A model generated the notes under the pieces. The model saw only the letters and a list, made by a program, of their open reading frames with translations, did no database searches and was not told the origin of the DNA. Shown in pieces: positions 1-9,278 of a DNA stretch of 64,000 bases (position 1 is its first letter; each line of letters begins with the position of its first letter). The DNA is from an uncultured Bacteroidales bacterium (GTDB lineage Bacteria; Bacteroidota; Bacteroidia; Bacteroidales; Bacteroidaceae): NCBI GenBank assembly GCA_947303715.1, contig CAMYYY010000004.1, positions 42,043-106,042 of the forward strand, read 5' to 3'. A program made the position numbers and the translations under genes.

Positions 1-257
1 TGCTGCACATAGTCACGAATGCGATCCATGAAAGAGGCGTCGACGCGGCGGGCTTTCTTTAGGGCTGCCAGTCGCTCGAAGAAGATGTAGAAGCAAATGA
101 CGGAGAGGATTGCCAGGATAAGCATTATCCAGCCTCCTTTCATGGTCATCTCCCATAGATTCATTTTATTGCCTGTTTCAACGATTTCTGTCAGGACAGG
201 ATTCTCTGTCAATTCTGCGGCCGCAGCCTGCATGGTTTCTGCTTGGAGGAATAACAT
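1..257 (-). CDS. MotA/TolQ/ExbB proton channel family protein (N-terminal part; runs off the left edge)
   Basis: The first 85 codons are visible, reading leftwards from an ATG at 257. After a short polar N-terminus comes a membrane segment (around residues 41-60, from GGWIMLIL to FYIFF) followed by a basic stretch, ERLAALKKARR. This is the start typical of the ExbB/TolQ inner-membrane proton-channel subunit that energises TonB- or Tol-dependent outer-membrane transport. It lies 56 bases downstream of pdxJ on the same strand, a pairing common in Bacteroidales, where exbD and tonB genes usually follow. The C-terminal channel helices are outside the window, so ExbB and TolQ cannot be separated. 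A later in-frame ATG (residue 9) is possible as the start. Confidence 0.8.
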   Translation of the reverse strand, partial: MLFLQAETMQAAAAELTENPVLTEIVETGNKMNLWEMTMKGGWIMLILAILSVICFYIFFERLAALKKARRVDASFMDRIRDYVQ

Positions 258-313
258 TTCTTTTATGATTTACGATTTAACATTTAGCGGATGGAGGGGT
301 AGTATATGAATGA

Positions 314-1027
314 TTAAACTAAGCATTGTTTGTATTGCTTAATGGTTTCGGCGATACCGAGGTAAAGCGCGTCGCAGATGAGCTGATGCCCGATGGAAAC
401 TTCTTCCACCCAGGGAATCTGCTCATGGAAGTAACCCAGATTTTGCAGGCTGAGGTCGTGCCCTGCATTAAGCCCCAATCCACAGGTTCGCGCTCGCTGG
501 GCTGCTTTTACGAAGGGGACAATGGCTGCCTCGCGATTTAAGGTGTAGCTCGTCGCATAGGGTTCTGTATAAAGCTCAATGCGGTCGGTGCCGGTCTTTG
601 CAGCGGCATCTACTTGCTCGCAGTCTGCATTGATAAAAATTGATGAGCGTATGCCGGCAATCTGCAATCTATCGACGATACGGGAAAGGAAATCGAGGTT
701 GGCTTTGACATCCCATCCATGATTGGATGTTAGTTGGACGGGGGAATCTGGCACCAGAGTCACCTGATCAGGGCGCACGCTCAACACCAGTTCCATAAAG
801 TCTTTCGATGGGAAGCCTTCGATGTTCAGTTCCGTGTGAAGCTGTGGGCGGAGATCCAATACGTCACTACGGCGGATGTGCCGTTCGTCAGGACGTGGAT
901 GAACGGTGATGCCGTCAGCGCCGAAGGATTCGCAATCCAAGGCAAACTTCAGTACATCGGGCCGATTTCCGCCGCGAGCGTTGCGCAACGTGGCAACTTT
1001 GTTGATGTTGACACTGAGTCGGGTCAT
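314..1027 (-). CDS. pdxJ: pyridoxine 5'-phosphate synthase
   Basis: 237 residues, full length for PdxJ. The enzyme condenses 3-amino-1-hydroxyacetone phosphate with 1-deoxyxylulose 5-phosphate to make pyridoxine 5'-phosphate, the last ring-forming step of DXP-dependent vitamin B6 synthesis in the cytoplasm. Family motifs are clear: the N-terminal [31 protein letters not shown], the NIEGFPS strand carrying a conserved acid, and LNAGHDLS near the C-terminus. The start ATG at 1027 follows a TAnnTTTG box at 1067-1060. It is divergent from nadK and probably cotranscribed with the ExbB/TolQ gene downstream. Confidence 0.97.
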   Translation of the reverse strand: MTRLSVNINKVATLRNARGGNRPDVLKFALDCESFGADGITVHPRPDERHIRRSDVLDLRPQLHTELNIEGFPSKDFMELVLSVRPDQVTLVPDSPVQLTSNHGWDVKANLDFLSRIVDRLQIAGIRSSIFINADCEQVDAAAKTGTDRIELYTEPYATSYTLNREAAIVPFVKAAQRARTCGLGLNAGHDLSLQNLGYFHEQIPWVEEVSIGHQLICDALYLGIAETIKQYKQCLV

Positions 1028-1059
1028 ATATTTTAAGGTATAAATCCTCTTTTTCGGTG

Positions 1060-1067
1060 CAAAGTTA
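1060..1067 (-). promoter_or_regulatory. -7 promoter box of pdxJ
   Basis: On the minus strand the sequence reads TAACTTTG, an exact match to the Bacteroidetes -7 consensus TAnnTTTG, 33 bases upstream of the pdxJ start codon. No clear TTG -33 element is seen at the usual distance. Confidence 0.6.
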
Positions 1068-1131
1068 AGCGTAAAAATGTTTTTTACCTCTTTTTAATGG
1101 CATTTTGTGCTGTTCTTTTAGGAATAATTTA

Positions 1132-1139
1132 TATTTTTG
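1132..1139 (+). promoter_or_regulatory. -7 promoter box of nadK
   Basis: TATTTTTG matches TAnnTTTG, with a TTTTG at 1103-1107 as a loose -33 candidate (spacing longer than usual). Transcription would begin near 1146. This argues against the upstream TTG codon at 1137 as the nadK start and favours the ATG at 1155 or 1164. Confidence 0.55.
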
Positions 1140-1163
1140 CCCACGTTTTTAAGAATGTACCCT

Positions 1164-1967
1164 ATGAAATTCGTACTCTTCGGACACACGATTAACCCTT
1201 CTAAGTCTCTTACGGCTGATAATTTGCTGTCGCTTTTGAAGGCTCGGGGGGATGTGGTAACGGATGAATTGACGTCCGATGTGGATATGGTCATCAGCTT
1301 GGGTGGCGATGGCACGTTTTTGAAGGCTGCCGAGATGGTGGGAGCAACTGGCATACCCATTGTTGGCATTAACACGGGTCATTTGGGCTTCCTTGCCGAC
1401 GTAAGTACCGATGAAATGGGCGTTTTTCTGGATTGTATCCACAAGGGACAGTATGAGGTGCGCAGTCGCAGCGTCCTTCATACGGAGGTTTTTCTGCCGA
1501 AAGCCTCTGCCGCAAGCCCGATAGTTCTTCATGCTCTTAATGAGGTGGCCGTTACCAAACACGATAGTGCTTCCATGATTAGCATTAAGGCTTTTGTCAA
1601 TGGGGAACTGCTGACAACTTATCGCTCTGACGGCCTTTTGGTCTGTACGCCTACTGGCTCTACGGCTTACTCCCTTAGTGCAGGCGGCCCCATCATCCAT
1701 CCTCAGTCGGATGTCATGCTGCTTACTGCTGTTGCACCCCATAGTCTGAATATGCGCCCCATTATTATTTCTGATGACAAGGAGATTGAGCTTGTCGTCG
1801 ATAGTCGTAGCGGACATTTCCTGGTTGCGGCCGATGGACAAAGTGCCAATTTCGATACCGGAACACGCCTTGTCCTCCGCAAAGCGCCCTATCGCATCAA
1901 CGTCGTCAAGCAGACGGGCAACACGTGGTTTCGCACGCTTCAGAAGAAGATGAATTGGGGAATTTAG
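1164..1967 (+). CDS. nadK: NAD kinase (ATP-NAD kinase)
   Basis: 267 residues from the ATG at 1164 (an in-frame ATG at 1155 is also possible). It phosphorylates NAD to NADP using ATP in the cytoplasm. The catalytic LGGDGTFLKAAE motif, the NTGHLGFLAD motif, the SDGLLVCTPTGSTAYSLSAGG segment and C-terminal substrate-binding strands are all present, and the length is normal for the family. The upstream TAnnTTTG box and its predicted transcription start rule out the longest reading frame. It is divergent from pdxJ with about 135 bases between the start codons. Confidence 0.97.
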   Translation: MKFVLFGHTINPSKSLTADNLLSLLKARGDVVTDELTSDVDMVISLGGDGTFLKAAEMVGATGIPIVGINTGHLGFLADVSTDEMGVFLDCIHKGQYEVRSRSVLHTEVFLPKASAASPIVLHALNEVAVTKHDSASMISIKAFVNGELLTTYRSDGLLVCTPTGSTAYSLSAGGPIIHPQSDVMLLTAVAPHSLNMRPIIISDDKEIELVVDSRSGHFLVAADGQSANFDTGTRLVLRKAPYRINVVKQTGNTWFRTLQKKMNWGI

Positions 1968-2130
1968 GCGTTTTTCGCCCTTTCCCTTTCATGGTTTCGT
2001 CCCTGAGTCCATAATTTCGCCCCGTATTCTCAATTTTTGTCCCTTTCCCCGACTTTTTGGCCATCAAAAACCAAAAGTATAAAAATAAAGTGCGACCTTT
2101 GCAGCCGAAATTCAAAAAACAGTTGTAAGA

Positions 2131-3783
2131 ATGACACATTATTTGACTTATTTCGAGACAGCCGTTAAGACTTTCTGGAATAATCTGGCTCTCTCAAACT
2201 ACGGAAAAGAAGATTTCACTTTCGGCCAGGTTGCCGAACAAATTGAACGTAATCACATCCTGCTCGAGCTTGCTGGAGCACAGCGGGGAGATAAGGTTGT
2301 GCTTTGTGCTCGCAACTCTGCCCAATGGGCGATGGCTTTTATGAGCGTAACCTCTTATGACGCCGTTGTTGTTCCTGTATTAAATGATTTCCCGCCTGAA
2401 AGCGTGCAGAAGCTTACAGCTCATTCCGACGCTACGGTTATTTTCACCGAACCCGGTATTTGGGAGAAGATGGATGCAGAGGCTATGCCAAACCTGAAGG
2501 CGGCTTTCAATATGCTCTCTGGCAAGTCGCTGATGCTGCGTGACTCAGAGCTTACGGCTGAAGCCATTAAGGCGAAGGTCGAAGAAGAGTTCAAGAAACG
2601 TTTCCCGAATGGTATGAAGCCTGAAAACGTCAGTTATCCCACGGGGTCACTTGACGAACTTGAGATTATCAATTATACTAGTGGTACAACCAGTGCTCCA
2701 AAAGGCGTCATGCTTTCGGCTCGTAACTTCAGCTCAAACATTGAGTTTGGTCGTAACCGCATCCCTGCCTACGAAGGCGAGACCATGCTCTCCATGCTTC
2801 CTATGGCTCACCTTTACGGCATGGCTTTTGAGTTTGTCTATCCTCTCTCGCAGGGTGTCCATATCACCTTCCTTGGTAAAACCCCCACGCCAAGCGTGCT
2901 CATCAAGGCCCTGTCCGACGTGAAGCCTCATCTCATCGTCACCGTGCCTCTGGTGGTGGAAAAGATTTTCAAGGGCAAGGTTATCCCCACGCTCCAGAAG
3001 CCTGTCATGAAGGTGTTGCTTGCCATCCCCGGCATCAATAATATCATCCTTGGCAAGGTGAAGAAGAAACTCATTAGCACCTTCGGCGGCTATCTGCGCT
3101 CAGGTCTGGTGATGGGAGGTGCTGCTCTTGGTGAGACAACGGAGAAATACATGCATCGTATGCATTTCCCCTACACCGTAGGTTATGGTATGACCGAGTG
3201 CGGTCCCCTCATCGGTTACGAGCACTATTCGAAGTTTGTTCCCCGCTCATGTGGTAAGCCTGTTGACGGCATGAAGGTACGCATTACCTCTGCCAATCCC
3301 GAGACCGAGGTGGGCGAGATTCAGGTACACGGCGACAACGTGATGATGGGCTACTACAAGAACCCCGAAGCCACAAAGGCGACCTTTACCGAGGACGGCT
3401 GGCTTCGTACTGGCGACCTTGGCCTTATGGACAAGAATGGCAATATCTTCATCAAAGGCCGCAGCAAGAACATGATTCTCAGCGGTAACGGACAGAACGT
3501 CTATCCCGAGGAATTGGAGGACAAACTAAATGCTCTTCCCTTAGTGTCGGAGTGCCTTGTTGTTAGCCGCAACAATAAGATTGTAGCTCTCGTGGTACCC
3601 GATATGGATGGTTTCAAGCCGCTGGCCGAGCAGGGACGTACCATCGAGTCTGTGATGACCGATTATCTGGCTCAGGTCAATGCCCAGCTGCCTGCTTACA
3701 GCCACATCAACAAAATTGAGCTTCGCAACGAGCCTTTCGAAAAGACTCCTAAGCGTAGCATCAAACGCTTCATGTATCAGTAA
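2131..3783 (+). CDS. AMP-binding enzyme, long-chain acyl-CoA synthetase-like
   Basis: 550 residues of the ANL adenylate-forming superfamily, which activates a carboxylate with ATP and transfers it to CoA or a carrier thiol. The P-loop-like motif YTSGTTSAPKGVML (about residues 182-195), the YGMTECGP motif, WLRTGDLG and the hinge lysine region KGRSKNMILSGNGQNVYPEELE are intact. It is a soluble cytoplasmic enzyme lacking membrane segments. Bacteroidetes genomes usually annotate this group as long-chain-fatty-acid-CoA ligase, but the substrate cannot be read from sequence. It is followed by a strong inverted-repeat terminator and so is probably monocistronic. Confidence 0.9.
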   Translation: MTHYLTYFETAVKTFWNNLALSNYGKEDFTFGQVAEQIERNHILLELAGAQRGDKVVLCARNSAQWAMAFMSVTSYDAVVVPVLNDFPPESVQKLTAHSDATVIFTEPGIWEKMDAEAMPNLKAAFNMLSGKSLMLRDSELTAEAIKAKVEEEFKKRFPNGMKPENVSYPTGSLDELEIINYTSGTTSAPKGVMLSARNFSSNIEFGRNRIPAYEGETMLSMLPMAHLYGMAFEFVYPLSQGVHITFLGKTPTPSVLIKALSDVKPHLIVTVPLVVEKIFKGKVIPTLQKPVMKVLLAIPGINNIILGKVKKKLISTFGGYLRSGLVMGGAALGETTEKYMHRMHFPYTVGYGMTECGPLIGYEHYSKFVPRSCGKPVDGMKVRITSANPETEVGEIQVHGDNVMMGYYKNPEATKATFTEDGWLRTGDLGLMDKNGNIFIKGRSKNMILSGNGQNVYPEELEDKLNALPLVSECLVVSRNNKIVALVVPDMDGFKPLAEQGRTIESVMTDYLAQVNAQLPAYSHINKIELRNEPFEKTPKRSIKRFMYQ

Positions 3784-3800
3784 GCCAACTATTCCCCCTT

Positions 3801-3833
3801 CAACGCAGCGTCATACAATATGGCGCTGCGTTG
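3801..3833 (+). terminator. terminator after the AMP-binding enzyme gene
   Basis: A perfect 10-base inverted repeat (CAACGCAGCG at 3801-3810 and CGCTGCGTTG at 3824-3833) lies 17 bases after the stop codon and is followed by a short T-rich stretch. Confidence 0.75.
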
Positions 3834-3896
3834 TGTCTTTAATAACTTGTGGTAGTAGGCAAAAAATGCTTTTTTGTGTCTTTTTGGGGGAAAGCT

Positions 3897-3927
3897 TTTG
3901 CCGTTACAGAATAAAGGTGTACCTTTG
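3897..3927 (+). promoter_or_regulatory. promoter of asnA-ung
   Basis: A TTTG at 3897-3900, 19 bases, then TACCTTTG at 3920-3927. This is a full match to the Bacteroidetes -33/-7 promoter, 24 bases before the GTG start of asnA. Confidence 0.8.
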
Positions 3928-3951
3928 AGCCCGATATAATTCTACATTTAC

Positions 3952-4989
3952 GTGAGCTACCTGATTACTCCCCCCAATTACCGCCCGCTGCTCAACCCGA
4001 AGCAGACCGAACAGGGCATAAAACAAATAAAAGACTTCTTCCAACAGAACCTGAGTACCGAACTTCGCCTGCGTCGCGTGACGGCTCCGTTGTTCGTACT
4101 TAAGGGCCTTGGAATCAACGATGACCTGAACGGCGTGGAACGTGCCGTATCGTTCCCCATTAAAGACATGGACGATGCCCGTGCCGAGGTGGTTCATTCG
4201 TTAGCTAAGTGGAAACGACTGACGCTGGCTGAATATGCTGTCCAGCCAGGCTACGGTATCTATACCGACATGAACGCCATCCGCGCCGACGAGGAACTGG
4301 GCAACCTCCATAGCCTCTACGTCGATCAATGGGACTGGGAGCGCGTTATCCGTCCTGAGGACCGCTCGTTGGACTACCTGAAGCGCATAGTTCGCCGCAT
4401 CTATGCTGCCATGTTGCGCACAGAATATATGATCAGCGAAGTCTATCCTCAGCTCACCCCATCGCTGCCCGAGGAAATTCATTTCATTCACAGCGAGGAG
4501 CTATTGCAGCGCTATCCCAATCTGTCCGCGAAGGAACGCGAGCACGCTATTGCACGCGAGTATGGCGCCGTGTTCATTATTGGCATCGGTGGTCAGCTCT
4601 CGGATGGGCAGCCTCACGACCTCCGTGCCCCCGACTACGACGACTGGAGTACGCCGAATAGCGACGGCTACTGCGGATTGAATGGCGATATCATCGTGTG
4701 GAACAACATTCTCGGCCGTTCGTTTGAGCTTTCGTCGATGGGTATCCGTGTTGATAAAGAATCGATGCTGCGCCAACTTGCCCTCTGCCATGCGGAGGAG
4801 CGTAAAGAGCTCTATTTCCATCGCCGTCTGCTGGCTGATGAGCTTCCCTTAAGCGTGGGTGGCGGTATTGGGCAGAGCCGTCTCTGCATGCTGCTGCTCA
4901 AGAAAGCCCACATTGGCGAAATCCAGGCCTCTATATGGCCGCAGGAGATGGTCAACCGTTGCACAGCCGCAGGAATACCATTGATATGA
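3952..4989 (+). CDS. asnA: aspartate-ammonia ligase (asparagine synthetase A)
   Basis: 345 residues, full length. It makes asparagine from aspartate, ammonia and ATP through an aspartyl-AMP intermediate, using a class II tRNA-synthetase-like fold. Diagnostic stretches include the LRRVTAPLFVLKGLGINDDLNG region, the AVQPGYGIYTDMNAIR segment, HSLYVDQWDWE and the C-terminal GGGIGQSRLCMLLL motif. The start is a GTG at 3952, the only start consistent with the promoter just upstream. Its stop codon overlaps the ATG of ung (ATGA at 4986-4989), so the two genes are probably translationally coupled. Confidence 0.96.
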   Translation: MSYLITPPNYRPLLNPKQTEQGIKQIKDFFQQNLSTELRLRRVTAPLFVLKGLGINDDLNGVERAVSFPIKDMDDARAEVVHSLAKWKRLTLAEYAVQPGYGIYTDMNAIRADEELGNLHSLYVDQWDWERVIRPEDRSLDYLKRIVRRIYAAMLRTEYMISEVYPQLTPSLPEEIHFIHSEELLQRYPNLSAKEREHAIAREYGAVFIIGIGGQLSDGQPHDLRAPDYDDWSTPNSDGYCGLNGDIIVWNNILGRSFELSSMGIRVDKESMLRQLALCHAEERKELYFHRRLLADELPLSVGGGIGQSRLCMLLLKKAHIGEIQASIWPQEMVNRCTAAGIPLI

Positions 4990-5648
4990 ACGTTCGTATA
5001 GACGAGAGTTGGAAGGCAGTCCTGCAGCCCGAGTTTGACAAACCGGAGTTCGAGCGGCTGACGTCGTTTGTTCGTCAGGAGTATGCTCGTGGCACCTGCT
5101 ATCCACCCGCAAAGCTCATCTTCAATGCTTTCGACCATTGCCCCTTCGACAAGGTGAAAGTCGTCATCATTGGGCAAGACCCCTATCATGAGCCTGGGCA
5201 AGCCAACGGCATGTGCTTTTCCGTTAGTCCTACGACCCCCATGCCTCCCTCGTTGGTTAACATTTTCAAGGAGATTCAGAACGACCTCGGTACCCCTCCA
5301 CCTCCTAACGGCGACCTTACCCGCTGGGCCGATCAAGGTGTGCTGTTGCTCAATGCCACCCTTACTGTTCGTGCTCATGCTGCAGCCTCGCACCAGCGGC
5401 AGGGTTGGGAGGAATTTACCGATGCCGTCATTCGTGAGCTGAACGTACGGCGTGACCACCTCGTCTTCATCCTCTGGGGTTCTTACGCCCAGCGCAAGGG
5501 TGCCATAATCGACCGTACGCGCCATCTTGTTCTTACCAGCGTACACCCCTCCCCCTTGAGCGCTCACGCAGGCTTCTTTGGCAATCATCACTTCAGCACG
5601 GCTAATGCCTATCTTATACAGCACGGCCAAACCCCGATACAATGGTAA
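4986..5648 (+). CDS. ung: uracil-DNA glycosylase
   Basis: 220 residues from the ATG at 4986, which overlaps the asnA stop. A longer frame beginning at 4935 lies inside asnA and is unlikely to be used. The enzyme removes uracil from DNA as the first step of base-excision repair. The catalytic GQDPYH motif (about residues 63-68, Asp as water activator), the uracil-pocket LLLNATLTV segment and the C-terminal HPSPLSAH loop with the active-site His are intact. This is family 1 (Ung) by motif and length. Confidence 0.96.
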   Translation: MNVRIDESWKAVLQPEFDKPEFERLTSFVRQEYARGTCYPPAKLIFNAFDHCPFDKVKVVIIGQDPYHEPGQANGMCFSVSPTTPMPPSLVNIFKEIQNDLGTPPPPNGDLTRWADQGVLLLNATLTVRAHAAASHQRQGWEEFTDAVIRELNVRRDHLVFILWGSYAQRKGAIIDRTRHLVLTSVHPSPLSAHAGFFGNHHFSTANAYLIQHGQTPIQW

Positions 5649-5751
5649 TTAAAAAGTTAAGGAAAAAATGTCCTGTATGTGCTGTTTTCAAAAACAATGC
5701 TATTTCTTTTAATTCTTAACTCTTAACAAAAAATTTTATTTTTTTCTAATC
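5649..5751. repeat. intergenic short interspersed repeat, copy 1 (AAAATGTCC element)
   Basis: The core at about 5663-5710 resembles elements at 24537-24580 and 48608-48650: an A-rich start, ATGTCC(C/T)GTATG, a variable middle, then AATGCTATTT and a T-rich end. Here it is flanked by AAAGTTAAGG on the left and AATTCTTAACTCTTAAC on the right, a short inverted-repeat setting. It lies in the ung-pyrH gap. No gene is seen in it. Confidence 0.5.
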
Positions 5752-6459
5752 ATGCAATTCCACAGAATCCTCCTCAAACTCAGCGGCGAAAGCCTGATGG
5801 GTGAACAACGTTACGGCATCGACGAGAAGCGCTTGGCTGAGTATGCCCAACAAATCAAGGAAATCCACGACTTTGGCGTGCAAATTGGCATCGTCATAGG
5901 CGGAGGCAACATTTTCCGCGGCCTTACAGGTGCCGGAAAAGGCTTTGACCGCGTCAAAGGCGATCAGATGGGTATGCTGGCTACTGTTATTAACAGCCTT
6001 GCCCTCAGCAGCGCCCTCACAGCCGTAGGCGTTCCCACACGCGTTCTCACCGCTATTCGCATGGAACCCATCGGTGAATTCTACACGAAGTGGAAGGCTA
6101 TCGATGCTCTCGAACGTGGCGAAGTTGCCATCTTTAGCGCCGGTACGGGCAATCCTTATTTCACTACCGACACAGGCTCATCGCTTCGCGCTATCGAGAT
6201 TGAGGCCGACGTCATGTTCAAGGGTACTCGCGTCGATGGCGTCTATACCGCCGACCCCGAGAAAGACCCCACCGCCACGAAGTTCACGGATATATCCTAT
6301 AAGGAAGTGCTGTCGCGCGGGCTGAAGGTGATGGATCTCTCGGCTATTTGCATGTGTCAGGACAACAACCTGCCCATCTACGTCTTCAACATGGACGTCG
6401 TGGGCAACCTGCGCAAGGTCATCGACGGCGAGCCTATCGGCACCCTCGTACACAATTAA
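5752..6459 (+). CDS. pyrH: UMP kinase
   Basis: 235 residues. It phosphorylates UMP to UDP in pyrimidine nucleotide synthesis, and belongs to the amino-acid-kinase fold, unrelated to eukaryotic UMP/CMP kinases. Family motifs are the N-terminal ILLKLSGESLMG, the IGGGNIFRG loop, DQMGMLATVINSLAL, FSAGTGNPYFTTD and the Mg/ATP segment VDGVYTADPEKDP. The start is the only ATG with a full N-terminus. In many bacteria pyrH is followed by frr; here a hairpin terminator and a convergent gene follow instead. Confidence 0.97.
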   Translation: MQFHRILLKLSGESLMGEQRYGIDEKRLAEYAQQIKEIHDFGVQIGIVIGGGNIFRGLTGAGKGFDRVKGDQMGMLATVINSLALSSALTAVGVPTRVLTAIRMEPIGEFYTKWKAIDALERGEVAIFSAGTGNPYFTTDTGSSLRAIEIEADVMFKGTRVDGVYTADPEKDPTATKFTDISYKEVLSRGLKVMDLSAICMCQDNNLPIYVFNMDVVGNLRKVIDGEPIGTLVHN

Positions 6460-6482
6460 GTTGGCCTTATAGCTGCGAAAAG

Positions 6483-6510
6483 AAAGGGGACTATTTGATA
6501 GCCCCCTTTT
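6483..6510. terminator. bidirectional terminator between pyrH and the GH127 gene
   Basis: AAAGGGG and CCCCTTTT arms with an extra inner CTA/TAG pairing form a hairpin between two convergent genes, with A- and T-rich flanks on either side. Confidence 0.65.
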
Positions 6511-6512
6511 CC

Positions 6513-8888
6513 TTATTCATTCTTCATGAGCCTTACCTCATAAATCTCTCCTATCTGCTTACGCGGCTTGGCTACAAACTTCACACGCACTTCTGTCTTC
6601 CCTTTGAGCAGCTCGGCAGGGATGGGATAGGTCTCATACTTGAACTCTGAGATACGGTATTTGCCTGTATTGTTGACGGATTGTATGAGCGTATCATCCA
6701 CAAAGATGTCAAACTCGTGCGTCTTCCATTCGCCCACACCCCAGTACTTAAGCCGCAAACCGAGTTCCGTCAGGCCTTTCGTCTGCATCAGGTAGCTGAA
6801 GAAATGCCCATCGTTGGCATCGCGGAAATGCACATCGTTTGAACTGCCCGTGTTGGAACGGTCTGTTTCCATCTGATGGTCAGTCTCAGGCTGCTGCTCT
6901 CCAGGCTGTACTTTATCGATGGTCTTTGCCTCTAATGCCTGACGTTCCTGCTCTGCCTTTGCCAGACCATCCAAATACTCCTGATAATTGGATTCCGAGA
7001 GTGCCAGCCAATACATCATGTAGCGTGAATCGTGAATCTCAAAGAAGGGCTGCAGTTCGTTCCGTATGGCATTCTCCATCTTGGTGGTAAGGGTAAAGTG
7101 GAGCGGTTTGCCAGGTATGGGCTGCAGCTGGTCTGCGATAGATTCGATGTTGTCGTTAATAAGGATAGGCGCCTCGTTGACAGGCAGCTTCCTGCCGCTG
7201 GCATACTGTCCGAAGCGGCTGTCGTCGGCAATAAGATGTGCCAAATCCTCCGTGCCGGTTTTCATGCCAAGGAGGATAGGGCCGTGCATGAGGGCGATAT
7301 ATTTAGGCACATTAGGCAGGTACTTGATGCTATTGTGCATGGGGAAGCTGATATCCACCACATCCCCCTTCTTCCACTTGCGGTTGATGGAGACGTAGGA
7401 TGACGGTCCTGTAGCCAAAGCAACGGGTATTCCGTTGACTTTCACAGAGAAATCGCCAGGCTTCACCCATCCCGGATAGCGCACAAGCAGCTCAAACTGT
7501 CCTTTGCCCTGCGCAATCTTGATTTTGCTTGTTTCGCTATAGGGGAACTCCGTTTCCTGCACAAGGCAGATGCCTTTTTCCTTCCAATTCAATTCCGAGG
7601 CGACAAAGAGGTTCACAAACAGGCTCTCAGCCCTCTTCGTATAGATGAATTGTCCGTATTTGCCGTGATTCTCCATACCTGTGCCGACACAGCACCACAT
7701 CGCCTCGTTGGGGGCGGAGTAGTTGCGGTAGTGACGCGGACGGGCTGGGGTGAAATAGACATAGCCCCCGTGTTCCGGATGCTGGGTGGAGAGGATATGG
7801 TTGAACATAGCTAGTTCATAGAAGTCGGCAAAGCGAGCCTCTGGGTTACGACGGTGCAGGAATTCAGTCAGTTTGAGCATGTTGTTGGTGTTACAACTCT
7901 CTGGGCCGTCGATATCGTTGATGAAGTCTATGCAGGCCTCTTTGCTGGGGAAATGTTCACGCCGGCTGTTGCCTCCGAACGCCAGCGAACGGTCACCTGT
8001 CACGACATCCCAGAAATAGGCACTTGCAAGATGATAGGTCTCATCGCCACTCAGTTCAGAGATACGCTCAAAGCCTACAACCTTCGGCACCTGCGTATTG
8101 GCATGCATGTTGTCGAGGCAGTCCTGACGCTGTAGCATGGGGATGAGCAGCCTGCGGTGTGAGAAACGACGCGCCACATCCAGATACTTCTTATCTCCTA
8201 TGATGGCGTATGCATCCACCAGTACTTCGTTCATACCTCCGTGCTCATTGCCCAGCATGCGCTCCATCTGTTCGTCGGAAAGTCCTGCCGTCAGGTCAAT
8301 TGCCCAGTCGCAAAAACCGAGGAAAAGGTTCTTAGCCTGTTCATTACCACAATAGACCCATGCGTCGCGCAGCCCTGCAAACATCTTATGAAGGTTATAG
8401 AAGGGAGCCCATGAACCGAAGTAAACCCCAAAGTCACCTTTCTTGAAAGTGGACCATATCCCTTCGCTGTTAGGCATGCCTCCCACATAGCCCTTGCCCC
8501 ATTCGGGATGGTTTCTGGCATTAGCCTCGGCACACTCCTGCAATTCGCTGATGATATACTCCATACGCCGGCGGCACTCCTCGTTGCCCGTAGCTGCATT
8601 CATGGCCATAGCCGTCAGGTAGTGTCCCCCCACATGCCCGTCGAGCCCGTCCCAGTTGGGATAGGTCTTAGCCTTGGGTGTCAGCCCAGCCTCCTTCCGA
8701 TAGGGGGCAAGAAGCCGGTCGCAATCATATTTCAATAGGGTTTCGACATTCAAGTCCTGCGCCCTCTTCAGAGGTCCGTCAAGAAGTGTCACATCGCCCA
8801 GGGGAAACTCGTCGGCATAGAGCCTGTCTTGCGCTTCCATCGAAGTGACAAAGAGCAGAAGGAGGGTAAGAGAAAAGATTTTTTTCAT
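6513..8888 (-). CDS. glycoside hydrolase family 127 (DUF1680), probable beta-L-arabinofuranosidase
   Basis: 791 residues from the ATG at 8888, chosen because it opens a signal peptide (MKKIFSL... to about SMEAQ, residue 20); a longer frame adds nine polar residues. GH127 enzymes release beta-L-arabinofuranose from plant glycoproteins and polysaccharides. The zinc-thiolate active site is present: PESCNTNN (Glu330, Cys332) and MWCCVGTGMENHGKYG (Cys399, Cys400), matching the Glu-Cys-Cys-Cys set of characterised members. A C-terminal beta-domain follows a Gln/Glu-rich linker (about residues 645-690). It has its own promoter and stands alone. Substrate specificity is inferred from family only. Confidence 0.92.
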   Translation of the reverse strand: MKKIFSLTLLLLFVTSMEAQDRLYADEFPLGDVTLLDGPLKRAQDLNVETLLKYDCDRLLAPYRKEAGLTPKAKTYPNWDGLDGHVGGHYLTAMAMNAATGNEECRRRMEYIISELQECAEANARNHPEWGKGYVGGMPNSEGIWSTFKKGDFGVYFGSWAPFYNLHKMFAGLRDAWVYCGNEQAKNLFLGFCDWAIDLTAGLSDEQMERMLGNEHGGMNEVLVDAYAIIGDKKYLDVARRFSHRRLLIPMLQRQDCLDNMHANTQVPKVVGFERISELSGDETYHLASAYFWDVVTGDRSLAFGGNSRREHFPSKEACIDFINDIDGPESCNTNNMLKLTEFLHRRNPEARFADFYELAMFNHILSTQHPEHGGYVYFTPARPRHYRNYSAPNEAMWCCVGTGMENHGKYGQFIYTKRAESLFVNLFVASELNWKEKGICLVQETEFPYSETSKIKIAQGKGQFELLVRYPGWVKPGDFSVKVNGIPVALATGPSSYVSINRKWKKGDVVDISFPMHNSIKYLPNVPKYIALMHGPILLGMKTGTEDLAHLIADDSRFGQYASGRKLPVNEAPILINDNIESIADQLQPIPGKPLHFTLTTKMENAIRNELQPFFEIHDSRYMMYWLALSESNYQEYLDGLAKAEQERQALEAKTIDKVQPGEQQPETDHQMETDRSNTGSSNDVHFRDANDGHFFSYLMQTKGLTELGLRLKYWGVGEWKTHEFDIFVDDTLIQSVNNTGKYRISEFKYETYPIPAELLKGKTEVRVKFVAKPRKQIGEIYEVRLMKNE

Positions 8889-8912
8889 ATCAAGGTGATT
8901 ATTATTCTTCTG

Positions 8913-8944
8913 CAAAGGTACGATTAAGCGAGCGAAAAAGCAAA
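8913..8944 (-). promoter_or_regulatory. promoter of the GH127 gene
   Basis: On the minus strand, TTTG at 8944-8941, 20 bases, then TACCTTTG at 8920-8913, ending 24 bases before the start codon. This is a full Bacteroidetes -33/-7 match. Confidence 0.8.
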
Positions 8945-9278
8945 TTTATTTGCGTTTTTTCCGAGAGTGAGCATTTAGAACTTGTCGTGTAATTATCTCT
9001 TATTGCCCCCTTCCGCTGAATTATTCCCCTATTCTAATTTTTTATTCGAGGGGAATGAGAAATTAGAATAGGGCGTTAAAAAATAATTCCACTTGAATAA
9101 AAATGGTGCATCCTACATTCCACTACAGAACAGAAAAAGGCAGACTGTCTGCCTTTCCTTCTTTTCCGTAGGGATTGACGTTGTCTATCCCATAGGCTGG
9201 CGCCAGCCATCCTACAAAGAAAAAGGAGTCTTGACAATTTGAAAACAAGCTTTCATTGCCAATCCTCCTTTTCCTTCG
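8945..9278. other. intergenic region between the GH127 promoter and the tRNA
   Basis: No gene is visible. It holds a 9-base-arm hairpin at 9136-9156 (AAAGGCAGA/TCTGCCTTT followed by CCTT), a perfect 14-base GC palindrome at 9195-9208 (GGCTGGCGCCAGCC) and the tRNA terminator at 9221-9272. Confidence 0.5.
9221..9272 (-). terminator. terminator after tRNA-Arg
   Basis: Two 17-base arms (9221-9237 and 9256-9272) pair at about 14 positions around an 18-base loop. On the minus strand the distal arm ends in CTCCTTTTTCTTT, giving a U-run just after the tRNA 3' end. Confidence 0.65.

Noticed and set aside
4935..4985. N-terminal extension of ung
   Set aside because: It overlaps asnA coding sequence and is not part of the Ung fold; the ATGA overlap at 4986 gives the natural start.
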